A stretch of DNA of 64,000 nt from Pseudobdellovibrionaceae bacterium (GCA_947444305.1 CANEZP010000015.1:42759-106758), one strand, 5' to 3'. Shown: positions 16,397 to 25,166, counted from the first letter of the stretch. Notes: generated by a model from the letters alone, not told the origin. A program made the numbers and translations.

Positions 16397-18097
16397 CTAC
16401 AATGATGCACGAGTGTTCAAGGCGGCGGCTTCGACCTTCGCCTGACACTTCAAAACCTCTTGGCCTTTCAGCAATTGATAATCCAAATCGTGATCTTGCG
16501 CGTACAAATCTTCGGCCCGGTGATTCTGCGCAAGGCAATCTTTGATGGAGTCGATCAACTCCGGCCGGTTTTGCACGTACGGAGCGACATCATGCACGGG
16601 CACGGCGGCCGGTGAAACCTCGGCTTCGCGCAAGAAGAACAGATCGTCTTCCGTAGGATTCGGTACGGTGGCCGCTTCGATGTCGGGTTCTACACCGACG
16701 AGCTGGTTGGAGCGGTCACTGAGCGGTGGGTAAAAGGTGGCGATGGTCAGCTTTTCCGCTTGGTTCTTCGTAGGATTCGGCATGACTTGTTGTACGGAAC
16801 CTTTGCCGTAGCTGCGGACGCCCACGATCAAGCCGATTTTGTGATCACGCAAACCGTTCGGCAGCAGTTCCGAAGCGCTAGCCGAGCGTGCATTGATCAA
16901 TGTCACGAGCGGCAGCTGAGTGATCGCGTCGAGCGGACTTTTTTCCGTTTCGAACATCATCCCACCGAGCTTGAGGGTGCGCGTGATCGTTTTGCGGCCC
17001 GCGAACATCCCGCCGATGTTCACCGCCGCTTTCATTAAACCGCCGCCGTTGTCGCGCACATCCAAGATAATTCCGCGAACCCGGGTGACGGGGTTGCGGT
17101 CGGCCTCGAGTTTCAAAATTTCTTGGTAAATCAATTTGTCACAGTCGGCGTTGAATTGAGTAAGACGGAACAGCGCGTACCGCTCCCCCATGTGGTTGAT
17201 CACGCGGCTGGAGAAAACTTTGGCCTCAACGGGTCCCCGCGTAACCGTGATTTGGATAATCTCATTATTCCGGCGGACCTGCAGGACGGCGTCGGTTCCG
17301 CGCGGACCACGGATAAGTTTAGAAGCCTCGTTCGTGGGCATGCCCTGGAGGTCTTTTCCGTTCACGCCGATGATCTCGTCGGAATTACGTAATTCCGTAC
17401 CCTCCGCCGGCCCGCCCTCAATGAGCGAATCAACGATCACTTTATTCAAGACGGGTTTAAGCCGTACACCGATGCCGTCGAATATTTCGCTCTTAGGGTT
17501 TAAAGCTTCTTCCATCAGATTGAGGGGAAGCACCAGATAATGCGCATCGAACACTTTCGTGGCCTCGTTAATCCCCGCGCCGACCGCCATTTGTACCGGC
17601 ATCTCGGCCGGGCGCTTCGCTAGCAACTCTTTTGCTAAACCGACGAATTGAACTCTCTCCTCTTGCGAGCGAAGCGTCTTCGCGCTTTCGAGTAGGCGCT
17701 CACCTTTCATTTTCTCGGCGGCAATTTTTTCCTGCGAACTCGCCTTCTTCTCGGTGACAGGTTCTTTCGATTTTTGTTCTTGAACGAGGACCAGCGCGCC
17801 GTATTCGCGAACCGGCTGGTATCTGTGTCGCAGCTCGCTCTCCGCCTTGTACTGCGTCTTAGGGACGAGCCTCATTTGCGGATCGGCCACCGACGCGAGG
17901 CCGTCGATGAGTTTTATGCAGTAGACCATATTCTGATCCGAATCTTCGCACGGATGATCCATGGTCATCGCTTCGATAAGCGTGTCTTCGGAAAATGAGG
18001 TCTTCGCCCATTCCGCGGCGAGCTTTTCGTTATCGTTGCCATCGGCAAAAGTTTGAAGAGAGAGCAGCGTGATCAGAACAGAAACGAGTGTCTTCAT
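16397..18097 (-). CDS. Exported S41 (C-terminal processing, Tsp/Prc-like) peptidase
   Basis: 566 residues from the ATG at 18097, chosen for its signal peptide (MKTLVSVLITLLSLQTFAD) and GGGGGAAA ribosome-binding site; an 18-residue upstream extension is unlikely. A helical N-terminal region (about 25-200) precedes a PDZ domain (about 210-300; GIGVRLKPVLNKVIVDSLIE and NDEIIGVNGKDL type), then the S41 catalytic core with ILDVRDNGGGLMKAA, the Ser segment NARSASASELLPNG and the Lys in VRSYGKGSVQ. The catalytic Ser-Lys dyad is present. Such periplasmic proteases clip C-termini of envelope proteins and cell-wall enzymes. Here it is probably monocistronic and convergent with the LprI-like gene. Confidence 0.9.
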   Translation of the reverse strand: MKTLVSVLITLLSLQTFADGNDNEKLAAEWAKTSFSEDTLIEAMTMDHPCEDSDQNMVYCIKLIDGLASVADPQMRLVPKTQYKAESELRHRYQPVREYGALVLVQEQKSKEPVTEKKASSQEKIAAEKMKGERLLESAKTLRSQEERVQFVGLAKELLAKRPAEMPVQMAVGAGINEATKVFDAHYLVLPLNLMEEALNPKSEIFDGIGVRLKPVLNKVIVDSLIEGGPAEGTELRNSDEIIGVNGKDLQGMPTNEASKLIRGPRGTDAVLQVRRNNEIIQITVTRGPVEAKVFSSRVINHMGERYALFRLTQFNADCDKLIYQEILKLEADRNPVTRVRGIILDVRDNGGGLMKAAVNIGGMFAGRKTITRTLKLGGMMFETEKSPLDAITQLPLVTLINARSASASELLPNGLRDHKIGLIVGVRSYGKGSVQQVMPNPTKNQAEKLTIATFYPPLSDRSNQLVGVEPDIEAATVPNPTEDDLFFLREAEVSPAAVPVHDVAPYVQNRPELIDSIKDCLAQNHRAEDLYAQDHDLDYQLLKGQEVLKCQAKVEAAALNTRASL

Positions 18098-18561
18098 TTT
18101 ATTTCCCCCGGTATGAAGCTTACCGTGGGACAAGAGCAGTTCCGGTGCCAAAAAAACGAATTGAATTTTTTAGACCGTCCCCTACGCCATCTCGCCTGAG
18201 CAAAACATGAAACTCACAAACACAAAAACCCCACGCCTTTAACAAATAGCAACCGTCGCGTAAAACTTATGTCGATTAAACTTTTCGCCAAACCACCTGC
18301 AAATTATTTAGAGTTTCTCGAACCTCAAGCCTCGCAAAACAAAAATCGAAACCAATACGACAACTTAAAACTGCTCACTTTTCTAGCATGACTTGATCAG
18401 GGATAAGGCACCCTCAGATACCCAAATGATATTGGCCGTTGAGGATCTGCTGGAGATATACTTCCAATTAAAGAGTCGGTGAATTTCGTGAAGGTTGTCT
18501 CATATAAGGAAAAGACCTATTGTTGCAGATTACCAGGACGCATGTAATCATCTAAATAAAT
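18098..18561. other. 464-bp non-coding stretch, more AT-rich than surroundings
   Basis: No credible gene is seen on either strand. The left end must hold the promoter of the S41 protease (minus strand) and the right end that of the orphan membrane protein. The sequence from about 18170 to 18560 is richer in A and T than the neighbouring genes and contains A-rich runs, which fits an acquired or decaying segment. No clear hairpin, repeat or attachment site was found. Confidence 0.5.
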
Positions 18562-19350
18562 ATGGCCCTACCCAAGCACAGACGATTTTCAAGGCTGCTA
18601 GTTCCGTTTTCCCGATTCGCCATTAGGTTCCATTTATCATTGATTCTGTTGGGTACCCTGGCTTCGGGCTGGATTTCCGCCAAGCTGCTACTACTCACGG
18701 GCATGAGCTACATGCCAATCCGCTATTTCCTTTCCACCCTTTGCGCCTACGGGATCTTCATACTTCTTTCCAGTCTCTGGCTAAAATACTTGGGCAGACA
18801 CTCAACAGTGGCATCAAGGCGAGCTAATCGAAATAATTTGAACTACATGGACGCGCCCATGGATTTGCCAGATATTTCGGCACCTCATTCAATGAATACA
18901 CCCGGTGAATGGGGTGAGGGCGGAGGGGGATTTAGCGGGGCCGGGGCCAGCGGAACCTTCGCCGAAGGCATGAACGAGTGGCAGATCGATTCAAGTAGAC
19001 CATCGCTACCCGACCTTCCCGATGCCTCTCTAGATGTAGACGATATTTTCGGAGCCATCGTGGCCTTCATTTTTGTCGTTGTTGTTTTCTTTCTTTTGAC
19101 GTGGAGCGCTTATCTATTGATTCAACTCCCTATTCTTTTGGCCGAGGGGCTGTTTCAAGCAATTTTGACGGCAGCGCTAATACGTACCACTAAAAAAATG
19201 GACAATCACAACTGGGCGGAATCGGTGTTCAAGCAGACACGATGGATAGCTGCCTGTATTCTTGTTATTACTCTCACGTGTGGATTCGTAGCTGAAATTA
19301 AATGTCCGAGCGCTCAAAAACTGGCAGACGCCTTCACCTGTAGAGATTAG
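18562..19350 (+). CDS. Orphan multi-pass membrane protein
   Basis: 262 residues, no family recognised. Two hydrophobic helices lie near the N-terminus (about 25-45 and 50-75), followed by a polar loop of about 90 residues with a Gly-rich patch (GEWGEGGGGFSGAGASGTF). Two more membrane segments follow (about 160-200 and 225-245). The C-terminus has KCPSAQ and FTCRD, so a disulfide is possible. No good ribosome-binding site precedes the ATG (ATAAAT only), and base composition differs from flanking genes, so recent transfer is possible. Confidence 0.55.
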   Translation: MALPKHRRFSRLLVPFSRFAIRFHLSLILLGTLASGWISAKLLLLTGMSYMPIRYFLSTLCAYGIFILLSSLWLKYLGRHSTVASRRANRNNLNYMDAPMDLPDISAPHSMNTPGEWGEGGGGFSGAGASGTFAEGMNEWQIDSSRPSLPDLPDASLDVDDIFGAIVAFIFVVVVFFLLTWSAYLLIQLPILLAEGLFQAILTAALIRTTKKMDNHNWAESVFKQTRWIAACILVITLTCGFVAEIKCPSAQKLADAFTCRD

Positions 19351-19555
19351 AGCCCGGCAAGACCGCTATTTCTTTTTGTTAAAAAACTTAAACGGATATG
19401 TCACACGAGCGATTTGGTCTTAAGCCGGCTCGGGAAATTGCCATGTCTACAATGGGCCTACGATACAGTGTGGAACGGTCCCGTTTCCGAGCGGATACAA
19501 TGAGCGGCCGTTTTTAAAAACGCAGTCCAAATGTGATAATCTGAGTTTTTCAAAT

Positions 19556-19586
19556 TGGGGTGACCGACGGTTTCGGGCGCGGCAAA
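19556..19586. repeat. tRNA-His 3'-end-derived direct repeat, copy 1
   Basis: A 31-bp sequence identical to 19685-19715. Its first 15 bp (TGGGGTGACCGACGG) are identical to 19876-19890, which is the CCA end, acceptor strand and start of the T-arm of the tRNA-His gene. The remaining 16 bp diverge from the tRNA. Confidence 0.85.
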
Positions 19587-19684
19587 GTGAGCGTTCGCGC
19601 GAACAGCCTGCGGAGCCGGCCAACACAACAGAATGAAAGCAAAGGGGGAGTCAGCAAGACGACCAAGCGTCGTCATTGCGAGAA

Positions 19685-19715
19685 TGGGGTGACCGACGGT
19701 TTCGGGCGCGGCAAA
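19685..19715. repeat. tRNA-His 3'-end-derived direct repeat, copy 2
   Basis: Identical to 19556-19586 over 31 bp, 129 bp downstream of it and in the same orientation. Its 3' end runs into the 10-bp-stem hairpin at 19713-19735. With copy 1 and the tRNA itself, three 15-bp tRNA ends lie within about 335 bp. Confidence 0.85.
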
Positions 19716-19735
19716 ACAGCCCAGTGGGCTGTTTT
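19713..19735. terminator. Perfect hairpin, possible bidirectional terminator
   Basis: A 10-bp perfect stem, AAAACAGCCC / GGGCTGTTTT, around a 3-nt AGT loop, with T-runs at either strand's 3' side. It lies downstream of the tRNA-His gene in its direction of transcription and could end that transcript, though it is about 140 bp past the CCA end. Confidence 0.45.
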
Positions 19736-19875
19736 GATGCGACGTCGTGCGCGACGCCTCGGACACCTTTAGGTGGGCATGGCAAAGCGCTTCCGACGCA
19801 GCCGGAATGCCCCGTCAACGAGATCAAAGCAAGAAACGTAAATCACATCGGGTGTGCAAGATAAAGAAATGAAGA

Positions 19876-19951
19876 TGGGGTGACCGACGGGGCTTGAACC
19901 CGCGACCCTGGGAATCACAATCCCATGCTCTACCAACTGAGCTACGGCCAC
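19876..19951 (-). tRNA. tRNA-His (GTG anticodon)
   Basis: A complete cloverleaf on the minus strand. The acceptor GTGGCCG pairs with CGGTCAC, the D-arm is GCTC...GAGC, the anticodon stem TGGGA/TCCCA holds loop TTGTGAT with anticodon GTG, and the T-arm is GCGGG TTCAAGC CCCGT. The discriminator is C and CCA is encoded. The base before the acceptor is G, as needed for the G-1 of tRNA-His. Confidence 0.95.
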
Positions 19952-20145
19952 CACAAAAGCGAGATTGGATATATAGGAAAGCCCGGCGGATAGATCAATG
20001 ATATTCCGCACCTAAACGGCAAATTAACGAGTCCACCGATGAAGCCGCCTTACGACGCGCCCGGACCGGGCCTACGGACGTGAAACTTGGGCCGCTTGAA
20101 AGTCCCTGTGATTCGGCATACCAATTTCGGCTGACGGAGGTCACC

Positions 20146-21537
20146 TTGCAGTTCAGCTTCATCATTTGCTCCATGATTTTCAGCATTACCCTCGCCTTTT
20201 CGGCCGCGGCTCAGGAACCGCAGGAAACGTCGCAGAAGTTGGTCAGGCCCTCGCCCGACGCGCAGAAGGCTCCGGAAAAACGGGCCGCCATCCCCGGCCC
20301 GGGCGACGACGAACAAGCGCAGAAAATTTTGAATACGATGGCCGCGCGCGCGGGCTGGTTCCCCGACGTGAAGATTGAAGTCGAAAACGGCCTCGTCACC
20401 TTAAAAGGCCGGGCGAAAAATTCCGAGCAATTGCAATGGCTTTCGAAAACCGCCGACCGCATCCCCACCGTCGTTGCCGTTATTAATCAGGTTGAGTTGG
20501 AATCCCCGCCCGCGACCGACCTCACCCCGGCGTGGAAAGAATTTAAGCGCCTGCTTGAAAAAGCGAAAACGGCGCTTCCCCTCATCGCCTTGGCGCTTTT
20601 GCTCTTTGCCATTTTCTGGTTCACCGGCGGTTTGATCTCGCGCGGCGTTCGGACTTTGTGGGGCCGGCACATCTCTAATCCATTTTTGTTGGCGACGGTG
20701 TCGCGGCTAACGATGCTGCCGGTGTGGTTGCTTTTCTTTTACCTGATTTTGCAAACGGCGGGGCTATCGGCATTGGCCACCACGATCATCGGTGGTACCG
20801 GCGCGGTCGGCATCGTGATCGGCTTCGCATTTAAAGACATTGCCGAGAATTACCTCTCCGGCTTGTTGCTCGCGATGCGAAGTCCGTTCACCAAAGGCGA
20901 CGAAATCTCGATCGATAAATTCGAAGGTTACGTGCAAGCGTTGAATATGCGCGGGACCACGATTATCGATTACGAGGGCAACATCATTTTGATTCCTAAT
21001 CGGATCGTGATTCAGTCGGTGATTAAAAATAAAACCAGCAGTCCTAAGACACGGTCGTCGTTTTCGGTTGGCATCGGGTATAACGATTCGGTCTCGAAAG
21101 CGCAGGAAACTATTTACGGCGCACTCAAAAAAATTCCCGCCATCCTCGACGATCCGGCACCGCTCGTGGTCGCCACGGAGCTCACGGCCTCGACCGTAAA
21201 TTTGAAAGTGATGTTTTGGTACGACTGCGTGAAGTCGAGTCTTTATCGCACGAAGTCCGAAGCGATCGCGCTTTCGAAAGAGAGTCTACTCGCGAAGGGA
21301 ATTTCTATTCCCGATGAAGCACGTGAAATTATCTTGGCCGAACCGTTACAGGTGCGCATGCTCGAGTCGAAGGAAGAGGTCGTTTCCGCGCGGCAAGACC
21401 GCTCCGAAGCCGGCAAGGCGAAAGCCCGCGAGCACCTTGAGGCTCCACCAAAAACCGATCAGGGCGGTCACGAACGCGACGTTGAACGCGTCACGGCCGG
21501 CACCCAAATTTTCAAAAAAATGGACCAGTCGAACTGA
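20146..21537 (+). CDS. BON-domain mechanosensitive channel (MscS family)
   Basis: 463 residues from a TTG start at 20146, chosen because GGAGG lies 5 nt upstream and the result is a signal-like N-terminus (QFSFIICSMIFSITLAFSAAAQ); a longer frame from the ATG at 20080 lacks these. A BON domain (about 65-125; PDVKIEVENGLVTLKGRAKN) precedes three membrane helices and the MscS core, with the pore helix GGTGAVGIVIGFAFKDIAENY and the beta-domain start PFTKGDEISI. The C-terminal tail is charged. The channel should open on membrane tension and release osmolytes; the periplasmic BON domain may contact lipid or envelope proteins. Convergent with the FecR-domain gene. Confidence 0.88.
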   Translation: MQFSFIICSMIFSITLAFSAAAQEPQETSQKLVRPSPDAQKAPEKRAAIPGPGDDEQAQKILNTMAARAGWFPDVKIEVENGLVTLKGRAKNSEQLQWLSKTADRIPTVVAVINQVELESPPATDLTPAWKEFKRLLEKAKTALPLIALALLLFAIFWFTGGLISRGVRTLWGRHISNPFLLATVSRLTMLPVWLLFFYLILQTAGLSALATTIIGGTGAVGIVIGFAFKDIAENYLSGLLLAMRSPFTKGDEISIDKFEGYVQALNMRGTTIIDYEGNIILIPNRIVIQSVIKNKTSSPKTRSSFSVGIGYNDSVSKAQETIYGALKKIPAILDDPAPLVVATELTASTVNLKVMFWYDCVKSSLYRTKSEAIALSKESLLAKGISIPDEAREIILAEPLQVRMLESKEEVVSARQDRSEAGKAKAREHLEAPPKTDQGGHERDVERVTAGTQIFKKMDQSN

Positions 21538-21551
21538 GCTCGCGCTGATGT

Positions 21552-21589
21552 CCGGGAGTGGGGAGCGCCCCCAGCAGTGGGGCGCGCCT
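21552..21589. terminator. GC-rich inverted-repeat element between convergent genes
   Basis: Between the stops of the MscS and FecR-domain genes lies a sequence with GGGAGTGGGGAGCGCC and CAGTGGGG.GCGCCTT segments. It shares these words with the nested inverted repeat at 59295-59381 between putA and a patatin gene, so the two belong to one small family of convergent-end elements. Pairing here is less perfect. Confidence 0.45.
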
Positions 21590-22762
21590 TTAGTAGTCGC
21601 AGGGGTTGACGGTTTGGCCGGTGGCGGGACAAGTGGTTTGGCTCGTCGCGGCCGGGAGGCGTGTTTCGTCGGCCCACTGCCCGTTGGCGTTGCAGCGTTG
21701 GCGCACGCAGCGCACGTGCTCGAGGTCGGTGCGGCACGTTTTGGCGCCGGCCGGGTTGCCTTCGCACTTCCAAGAACATTGATTAAGTTTAGCAGCGGGT
21801 TTTTCACAGATCGCGGGATCGTTCGCGACCGAAGCCGTGCTACGGGTGACCGCACGTAGAACATCCATGCGCGAATCCGCGTCTAATTTCGCAAAGTGAG
21901 CCGGTGTCATTTTATAGACGTCGGATAATTTACCCACGACGATGAAATCCGAAGCGGTAGGCATCGGCGCGACGTAGACCGCGCCCTCGCCCTTCGCGAC
22001 GTAGCGGGTTTCGGTCTCGTCTAAGTTTTGGAAGATCACGCGTCCCTCCAAAATCTCGACCCGCGTTTCCATCTTTACGCCTTCGTGATGCTCGACCACG
22101 AAATCGGTACCCCGTACGCCGGCGATCGCGCCTTTCGTCATCACGCGGTAATAAGAAGTTTTGCCGTCGTACTTCTGCCCGACCTGATTGCGTATCTTGC
22201 CGCGAATGAGGTTGAGCATCGATCGGCGCGACTCGGCCGATTGCTGGTCTTTAAATTCTTTGAGTTCGACCGTGGTGTCGGGATGAACGTGCAATTTGTT
22301 GCCGCCCGCGAAATGAACTACCGCGCCCGACTCTTTGCCGGCCTCGATCGTGTCCCCTTGCCCGAGCGCTTCCTCTTTGGTCACGACGATGCGTTGACCA
22401 TCTGCATGCACGATGGAAACAGAACCCTGCAGAACCTTGACTTTACCGGCTACGGATTTCTCGTTAGCGCCGACCGCGGGTTCGCTGCCGACTCCCGAAA
22501 CGACGACGGGTGCGCGCGGCCCCGCGGCCGATGGGGGCACCGGGCAAGCGTGCGTCGCCTGCTCGACCGGAACGCACAGCGGCCGTGAACAACTTTTAAC
22601 TTTAGAATCGTTGGGCCCGCACTTCTCGCTGAAAAACTTGACGCTGCGTTGGACGCTGCATGGATCGCAAGCAAGCTTAGGGCATTCGCAAGTGGTCTCC
22701 GCGTAAAGCGGTGCGGAAAGGAGATATCCCAATACGAGAAAACCGGCGCGAACGTACATCAT
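21590..22762 (-). CDS. FecR-domain exported protein with Cys-rich ends
   Basis: 390 residues. A signal peptide (MMYVRAGFLVLGYLLSAPLYAE) is followed by a Cys-rich segment (TCECPKLACDPCS... to about 75), then a FecR domain (about 105-235; LQGSVSIVHADGQRI, ALGQGDTIEAGKESGAVVHF, GAIAGVRGTDFVVEH). A second Cys-rich region with at least eight Cys makes up the last 75 residues. In FecR sigma-regulators this domain senses a TonB receptor, but exported stand-alone FecR domains are common and may bind peptidoglycan or glycans. No sigma factor or receptor gene is nearby. Located 65 bp downstream of the glycosyltransferase gene on the same strand. Confidence 0.82.
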   Translation of the reverse strand: MMYVRAGFLVLGYLLSAPLYAETTCECPKLACDPCSVQRSVKFFSEKCGPNDSKVKSCSRPLCVPVEQATHACPVPPSAAGPRAPVVVSGVGSEPAVGANEKSVAGKVKVLQGSVSIVHADGQRIVVTKEEALGQGDTIEAGKESGAVVHFAGGNKLHVHPDTTVELKEFKDQQSAESRRSMLNLIRGKIRNQVGQKYDGKTSYYRVMTKGAIAGVRGTDFVVEHHEGVKMETRVEILEGRVIFQNLDETETRYVAKGEGAVYVAPMPTASDFIVVGKLSDVYKMTPAHFAKLDADSRMDVLRAVTRSTASVANDPAICEKPAAKLNQCSWKCEGNPAGAKTCRTDLEHVRCVRQRCNANGQWADETRLPAATSQTTCPATGQTVNPCDY

Positions 22763-22827
22763 TGTTTAATTCTACCGACCCGTGCCCGGCGCTTCAAGGA
22801 GGTCTGGACCTTTGCGGGTCGATGAGC

Positions 22828-23574
22828 TTATTTGAGTCTTTTTCGTTCCCAAAGTTTGGCCCATTTTAAGAATACGGAATAGGCCGCGCCGACCGCGATG
22901 ACAAAGCCGGGCATGCCGTCCAAGAAGCCCAATTTGAAGATATAGGTCTCGAAGAATTTAACCTTCGGCTTCGTGAGCAGATTGAACAAGATCCAGCCAC
23001 GACCAGCGGCCGCCAAGTTCTCGGCACCGAGGGAAGAATAGCGATTATTGGTCGCGACCTGATCGGATAAATCTTTGAAGACCCAGTGGTGAATGGGTTT
23101 TTGCAAACGCCCGACCGAGGTTGTAACGATCTTTTCGTGGATTTGCGCATCGGACCAATTCGCGCGCCGGCGGTCGAACAACCGGGTTTGCCGGTCGGGA
23201 TACCAACCGCCATGCCGAATCCAGCGGCCCATGTGAAAACTCAAACGCGGAAATGCGTAGGCCTCGGCGGTGAGTGTGCCCGCGAGAAGGGTCAACACTT
23301 CGGCTTGCGATTCGGGACTTAAGGCTTCGTCGGCGTCGAGGTTCAAAACCCAATCGTACTTCGCGAGCTCGGCGGCGCGGCGTTTTTGCGGACCGAACCC
23401 GCGCCACTCCTCAATCACGACGCGAGCGCCGCACTTCTCGGCAATTGAGCGCGTACGATCATCGCTGCCGCAATCGAGCACTAAAATATCGGAAGCGAAC
23501 GGTACGGATTTTAAGCAACGCTCGATGTGCGCTTCGGCATTGCGCGTGATTACGGTGAGCGAAATCGGTGTCAT
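22828..23574 (-). CDS. Family 2 glycosyltransferase, WaaE/KdtX-like
   Basis: 248 residues, GT-A fold. SLTVITRNAEAHIERCLKSV begins the domain, LVLDCGSDDRTRSIAE follows, REWKGFG-like EEWRGFGPQKRRAAE is characteristic of the WaaE LPS-core branch, and DADEAL is the metal-binding DxD. A single hydrophobic segment near the C-terminus (GMPGFVIAVGAAYSVFLKW) could attach it to the inner membrane. Probable role is adding a sugar to lipopolysaccharide core or a related glycolipid; the sugar is unknown. Divergent from the beta-barrel gene at 23676. Confidence 0.88.
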   Translation of the reverse strand: MTPISLTVITRNAEAHIERCLKSVPFASDILVLDCGSDDRTRSIAEKCGARVVIEEWRGFGPQKRRAAELAKYDWVLNLDADEALSPESQAEVLTLLAGTLTAEAYAFPRLSFHMGRWIRHGGWYPDRQTRLFDRRRANWSDAQIHEKIVTTSVGRLQKPIHHWVFKDLSDQVATNNRYSSLGAENLAAAGRGWILFNLLTKPKVKFFETYIFKLGFLDGMPGFVIAVGAAYSVFLKWAKLWERKRLK

Positions 23575-23675
23575 CGCGAATCAGAATTGAAGAGTTGAAC
23601 GCCCTTGTCAAACCGTTTCGCTTGTCTTTGCGGGCTTCTATGATAGCTTTTGGTCACGTCTTAAGGGGGCACAAC

Positions 23676-24362
23676 ATGCGCTATATTTCTCAGTCGTTAA
23701 ATTTCCGTTCGTCATTTTTTTCTTCGGCTTTATCTCTCCTGGCTTTCGTCGCAATAAGCTTCACCGCTCCGGCGTGGGCCGCCTACTACGGCGTGCTCGA
23801 CAACGGCGAAGTGCTTGCGGCCGGCAGATATAAACTCACCACCGACATGCAAGCGTTGACTAAAAACGGCGGCATCAACGCCGGCGCGGCGGTCGACGTA
23901 GGTTTCCAGGAAGATTTTGGTATTCGCGCTTTAATCGGTTTCGGGAAAACCGATTTTTACGGTGGCGCGATGGTGAAGTGGATGCCGATTCCCGATCTCG
24001 ACAATCAGCCCGCGATCGGCGTGAATGTCGGTATAATTTACGGCAAGGACGAAGACATCAACGATCTCACCTTCCGGGCCGAACCTTTGGTTTCGAAACG
24101 TGTCGTCGTTGACCAAACGGTTTTCACACCGTACGTCTCCGCACCGGTCAACGTTCGCGTTCGCAATTCAAACGATCCCGATGTCAAAGAAGAAACGCGC
24201 ATGGCCTTTCAACTTGTTTTAGGATCACAACTGCAGATTGCGCCGTATAAGAATTTGCAATTCACAGGCGAGATCGGGCTCGATCTCGATCAATCGCCCG
24301 GTTACGTCTCGCTCGGCGCCGTATGGTACTTCGATGCGCAAAACGGGTTCTCGCTGAATTGA
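23676..24362 (+). CDS. Outer-membrane beta-barrel protein of unknown function
   Basis: 228 residues from the ATG at 23676, which follows an AAGGGGG ribosome-binding site and gives a long signal peptide ending SFTAPAWA; upstream in-frame codons overlap the divergent gene's promoter. The mature chain has repeated amphipathic strands (YYGVLDNGEVLAAGRYKLTTDM, FGIRALIGFGKTDFYGGAMVKW, VSLGAVWYFD), consistent with an 8-12-strand barrel. The C-terminal residue is Asn, not Phe, so BAM recognition is not clear-cut. No family recognised. Confidence 0.68.
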   Translation: MRYISQSLNFRSSFFSSALSLLAFVAISFTAPAWAAYYGVLDNGEVLAAGRYKLTTDMQALTKNGGINAGAAVDVGFQEDFGIRALIGFGKTDFYGGAMVKWMPIPDLDNQPAIGVNVGIIYGKDEDINDLTFRAEPLVSKRVVVDQTVFTPYVSAPVNVRVRNSNDPDVKEETRMAFQLVLGSQLQIAPYKNLQFTGEIGLDLDQSPGYVSLGAVWYFDAQNGFSLN

Positions 24363-24513
24363 TTTTGATTTAAGTTGGCTAAGTTGAGAGTTGCAGAAAA
24401 TACGGCATACCGCGCTTGCAAATATTTTTTATTTATATTTTTTTAAGTTCGTAGTACGGGGCCGTCCACCAAGCCGAAAAATTATCTTAGCGATGATCAT
24501 AGAATAAACAGCC

Positions 24514-24550
24514 AAAAAATCTTAGCCACCGCGGCCGAATCGCCGCGGTG
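24514..24550 (-). terminator. Rho-independent terminator of the 24565-24981 gene
   Basis: On the minus strand a 9-bp stem, CACCGCGGC / GCCGCGGTG, with a 6-nt loop is followed within a few bases by a run of six T. It lies 14 bp past the stop of the small secreted-protein gene. Confidence 0.7.
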
Positions 24551-24564
24551 CTGTCCAATCCTGA

Positions 24565-24981
24565 CTAGCGAACGCAGCGGCGGATGCGGGGCCACGTGGT
24601 GGTGTAGCTGCCGCGGCTGGTTTTCTGAGCGATACGCAATTCAAGCTCGGTGTTCTTTTCGTCTTCCGCCGTGTTGACGTCGAAGTCGGTCACGCTAAGC
24701 TGGTGGTAAGCGGTCTCGTTGTACAACTCGACCATTTTCATGACGAGCGGCAAAACTTTTTCAGGTTTGCCGAAGTAGCAAACACCCGTCGTGGTATCGA
24801 GCAAGACTTCGCCCGACAACGGAGCGCTCAGCTTAGAAACCGAAACGCTGGAGTAGCTCTTGTCGACGGGATTGTAGTCTTGGAAAAACTTAAGACCGAC
24901 GGTTTGAACGGGCGTCGTTGCCGAAGCCGTGAACGATCCGAACAAAAAGCAAAGCGTAGCGAGACTCAAAACATTCTTCAT
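24565..24981 (-). CDS. Small secreted protein of unknown function
   Basis: 138 residues with a signal peptide (MKNVLSLATLCFLFGSFTASA). The mature part has a TTGVCYFGKPEKV segment and a C-terminal RIRRCVR, so one disulfide is possible. No family recognised. An AGGGGA ribosome-binding site precedes the ATG. It has its own terminator and lies downstream of the dnaK terminator on the same strand. Confidence 0.65.
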   Translation of the reverse strand: MKNVLSLATLCFLFGSFTASATTPVQTVGLKFFQDYNPVDKSYSSVSVSKLSAPLSGEVLLDTTTGVCYFGKPEKVLPLVMKMVELYNETAYHQLSVTDFDVNTAEDEKNTELELRIAQKTSRGSYTTTWPRIRRCVR

Positions 24982-25112
24982 AACATCCCCTAAGGTTGAA
25001 GTGGTTTAAGTCTCAATAAATAACCCGACCTTATTTACCGTCAACCCACGGGACCCACCCGGTGGACCAACTTCATCCTACGGACAGTTCACGCTAAACC
25101 AAGTAGACGATA

Positions 25113-25146
25113 CAAAAAAAGCCCGGGCCTAAACCCGAGCTTTTTT
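25113..25146 (-). terminator. Terminator downstream of dnaK
   Basis: Minus-strand hairpin GCTCGGG / CCCGGGC (one G-T pair) with a 6-nt loop and seven T at its 3' end. It closes the dnaJ-dnaK transcript after the palindrome array. Confidence 0.75.
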
Positions 25147-25166
25147 CAATTTCTGCTTAGAATTAA

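Larger units (their letters stand above)
19351..19875. other. 525-bp repeat-bearing intergenic region beside tRNA-His
   Basis: No credible gene. The stretch holds two 31-bp direct repeats whose first 15 bp equal the 3' end of the adjacent tRNA-His gene, a perfect hairpin at 19713-19735, and a second GC-rich palindromic patch around 19741-19760. Apparent open frames here (for example on the minus strand at 19458-19766) simply read through the repeats. Confidence 0.6.

Noticed and set aside
19458..19766. 102-codon minus-strand open frame with a repeated FAAPETVGHP segment
   Set aside because: The repeat is only translation of the two tRNA-derived direct repeats; no ribosome-binding site or domain.
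19769..20011. 80-codon minus-strand open frame
   Set aside because: It reads through the tRNA-His gene (VAQLVEHG...RVAGSSPVGH is a typical tRNA translation artefact).
21314..21864. Two overlapping open frames of 170-180 codons on opposite strands
   Set aside because: They cross the 3' ends of the MscS and FecR-domain genes and the terminator between them; composition is that of shifted-frame reading.
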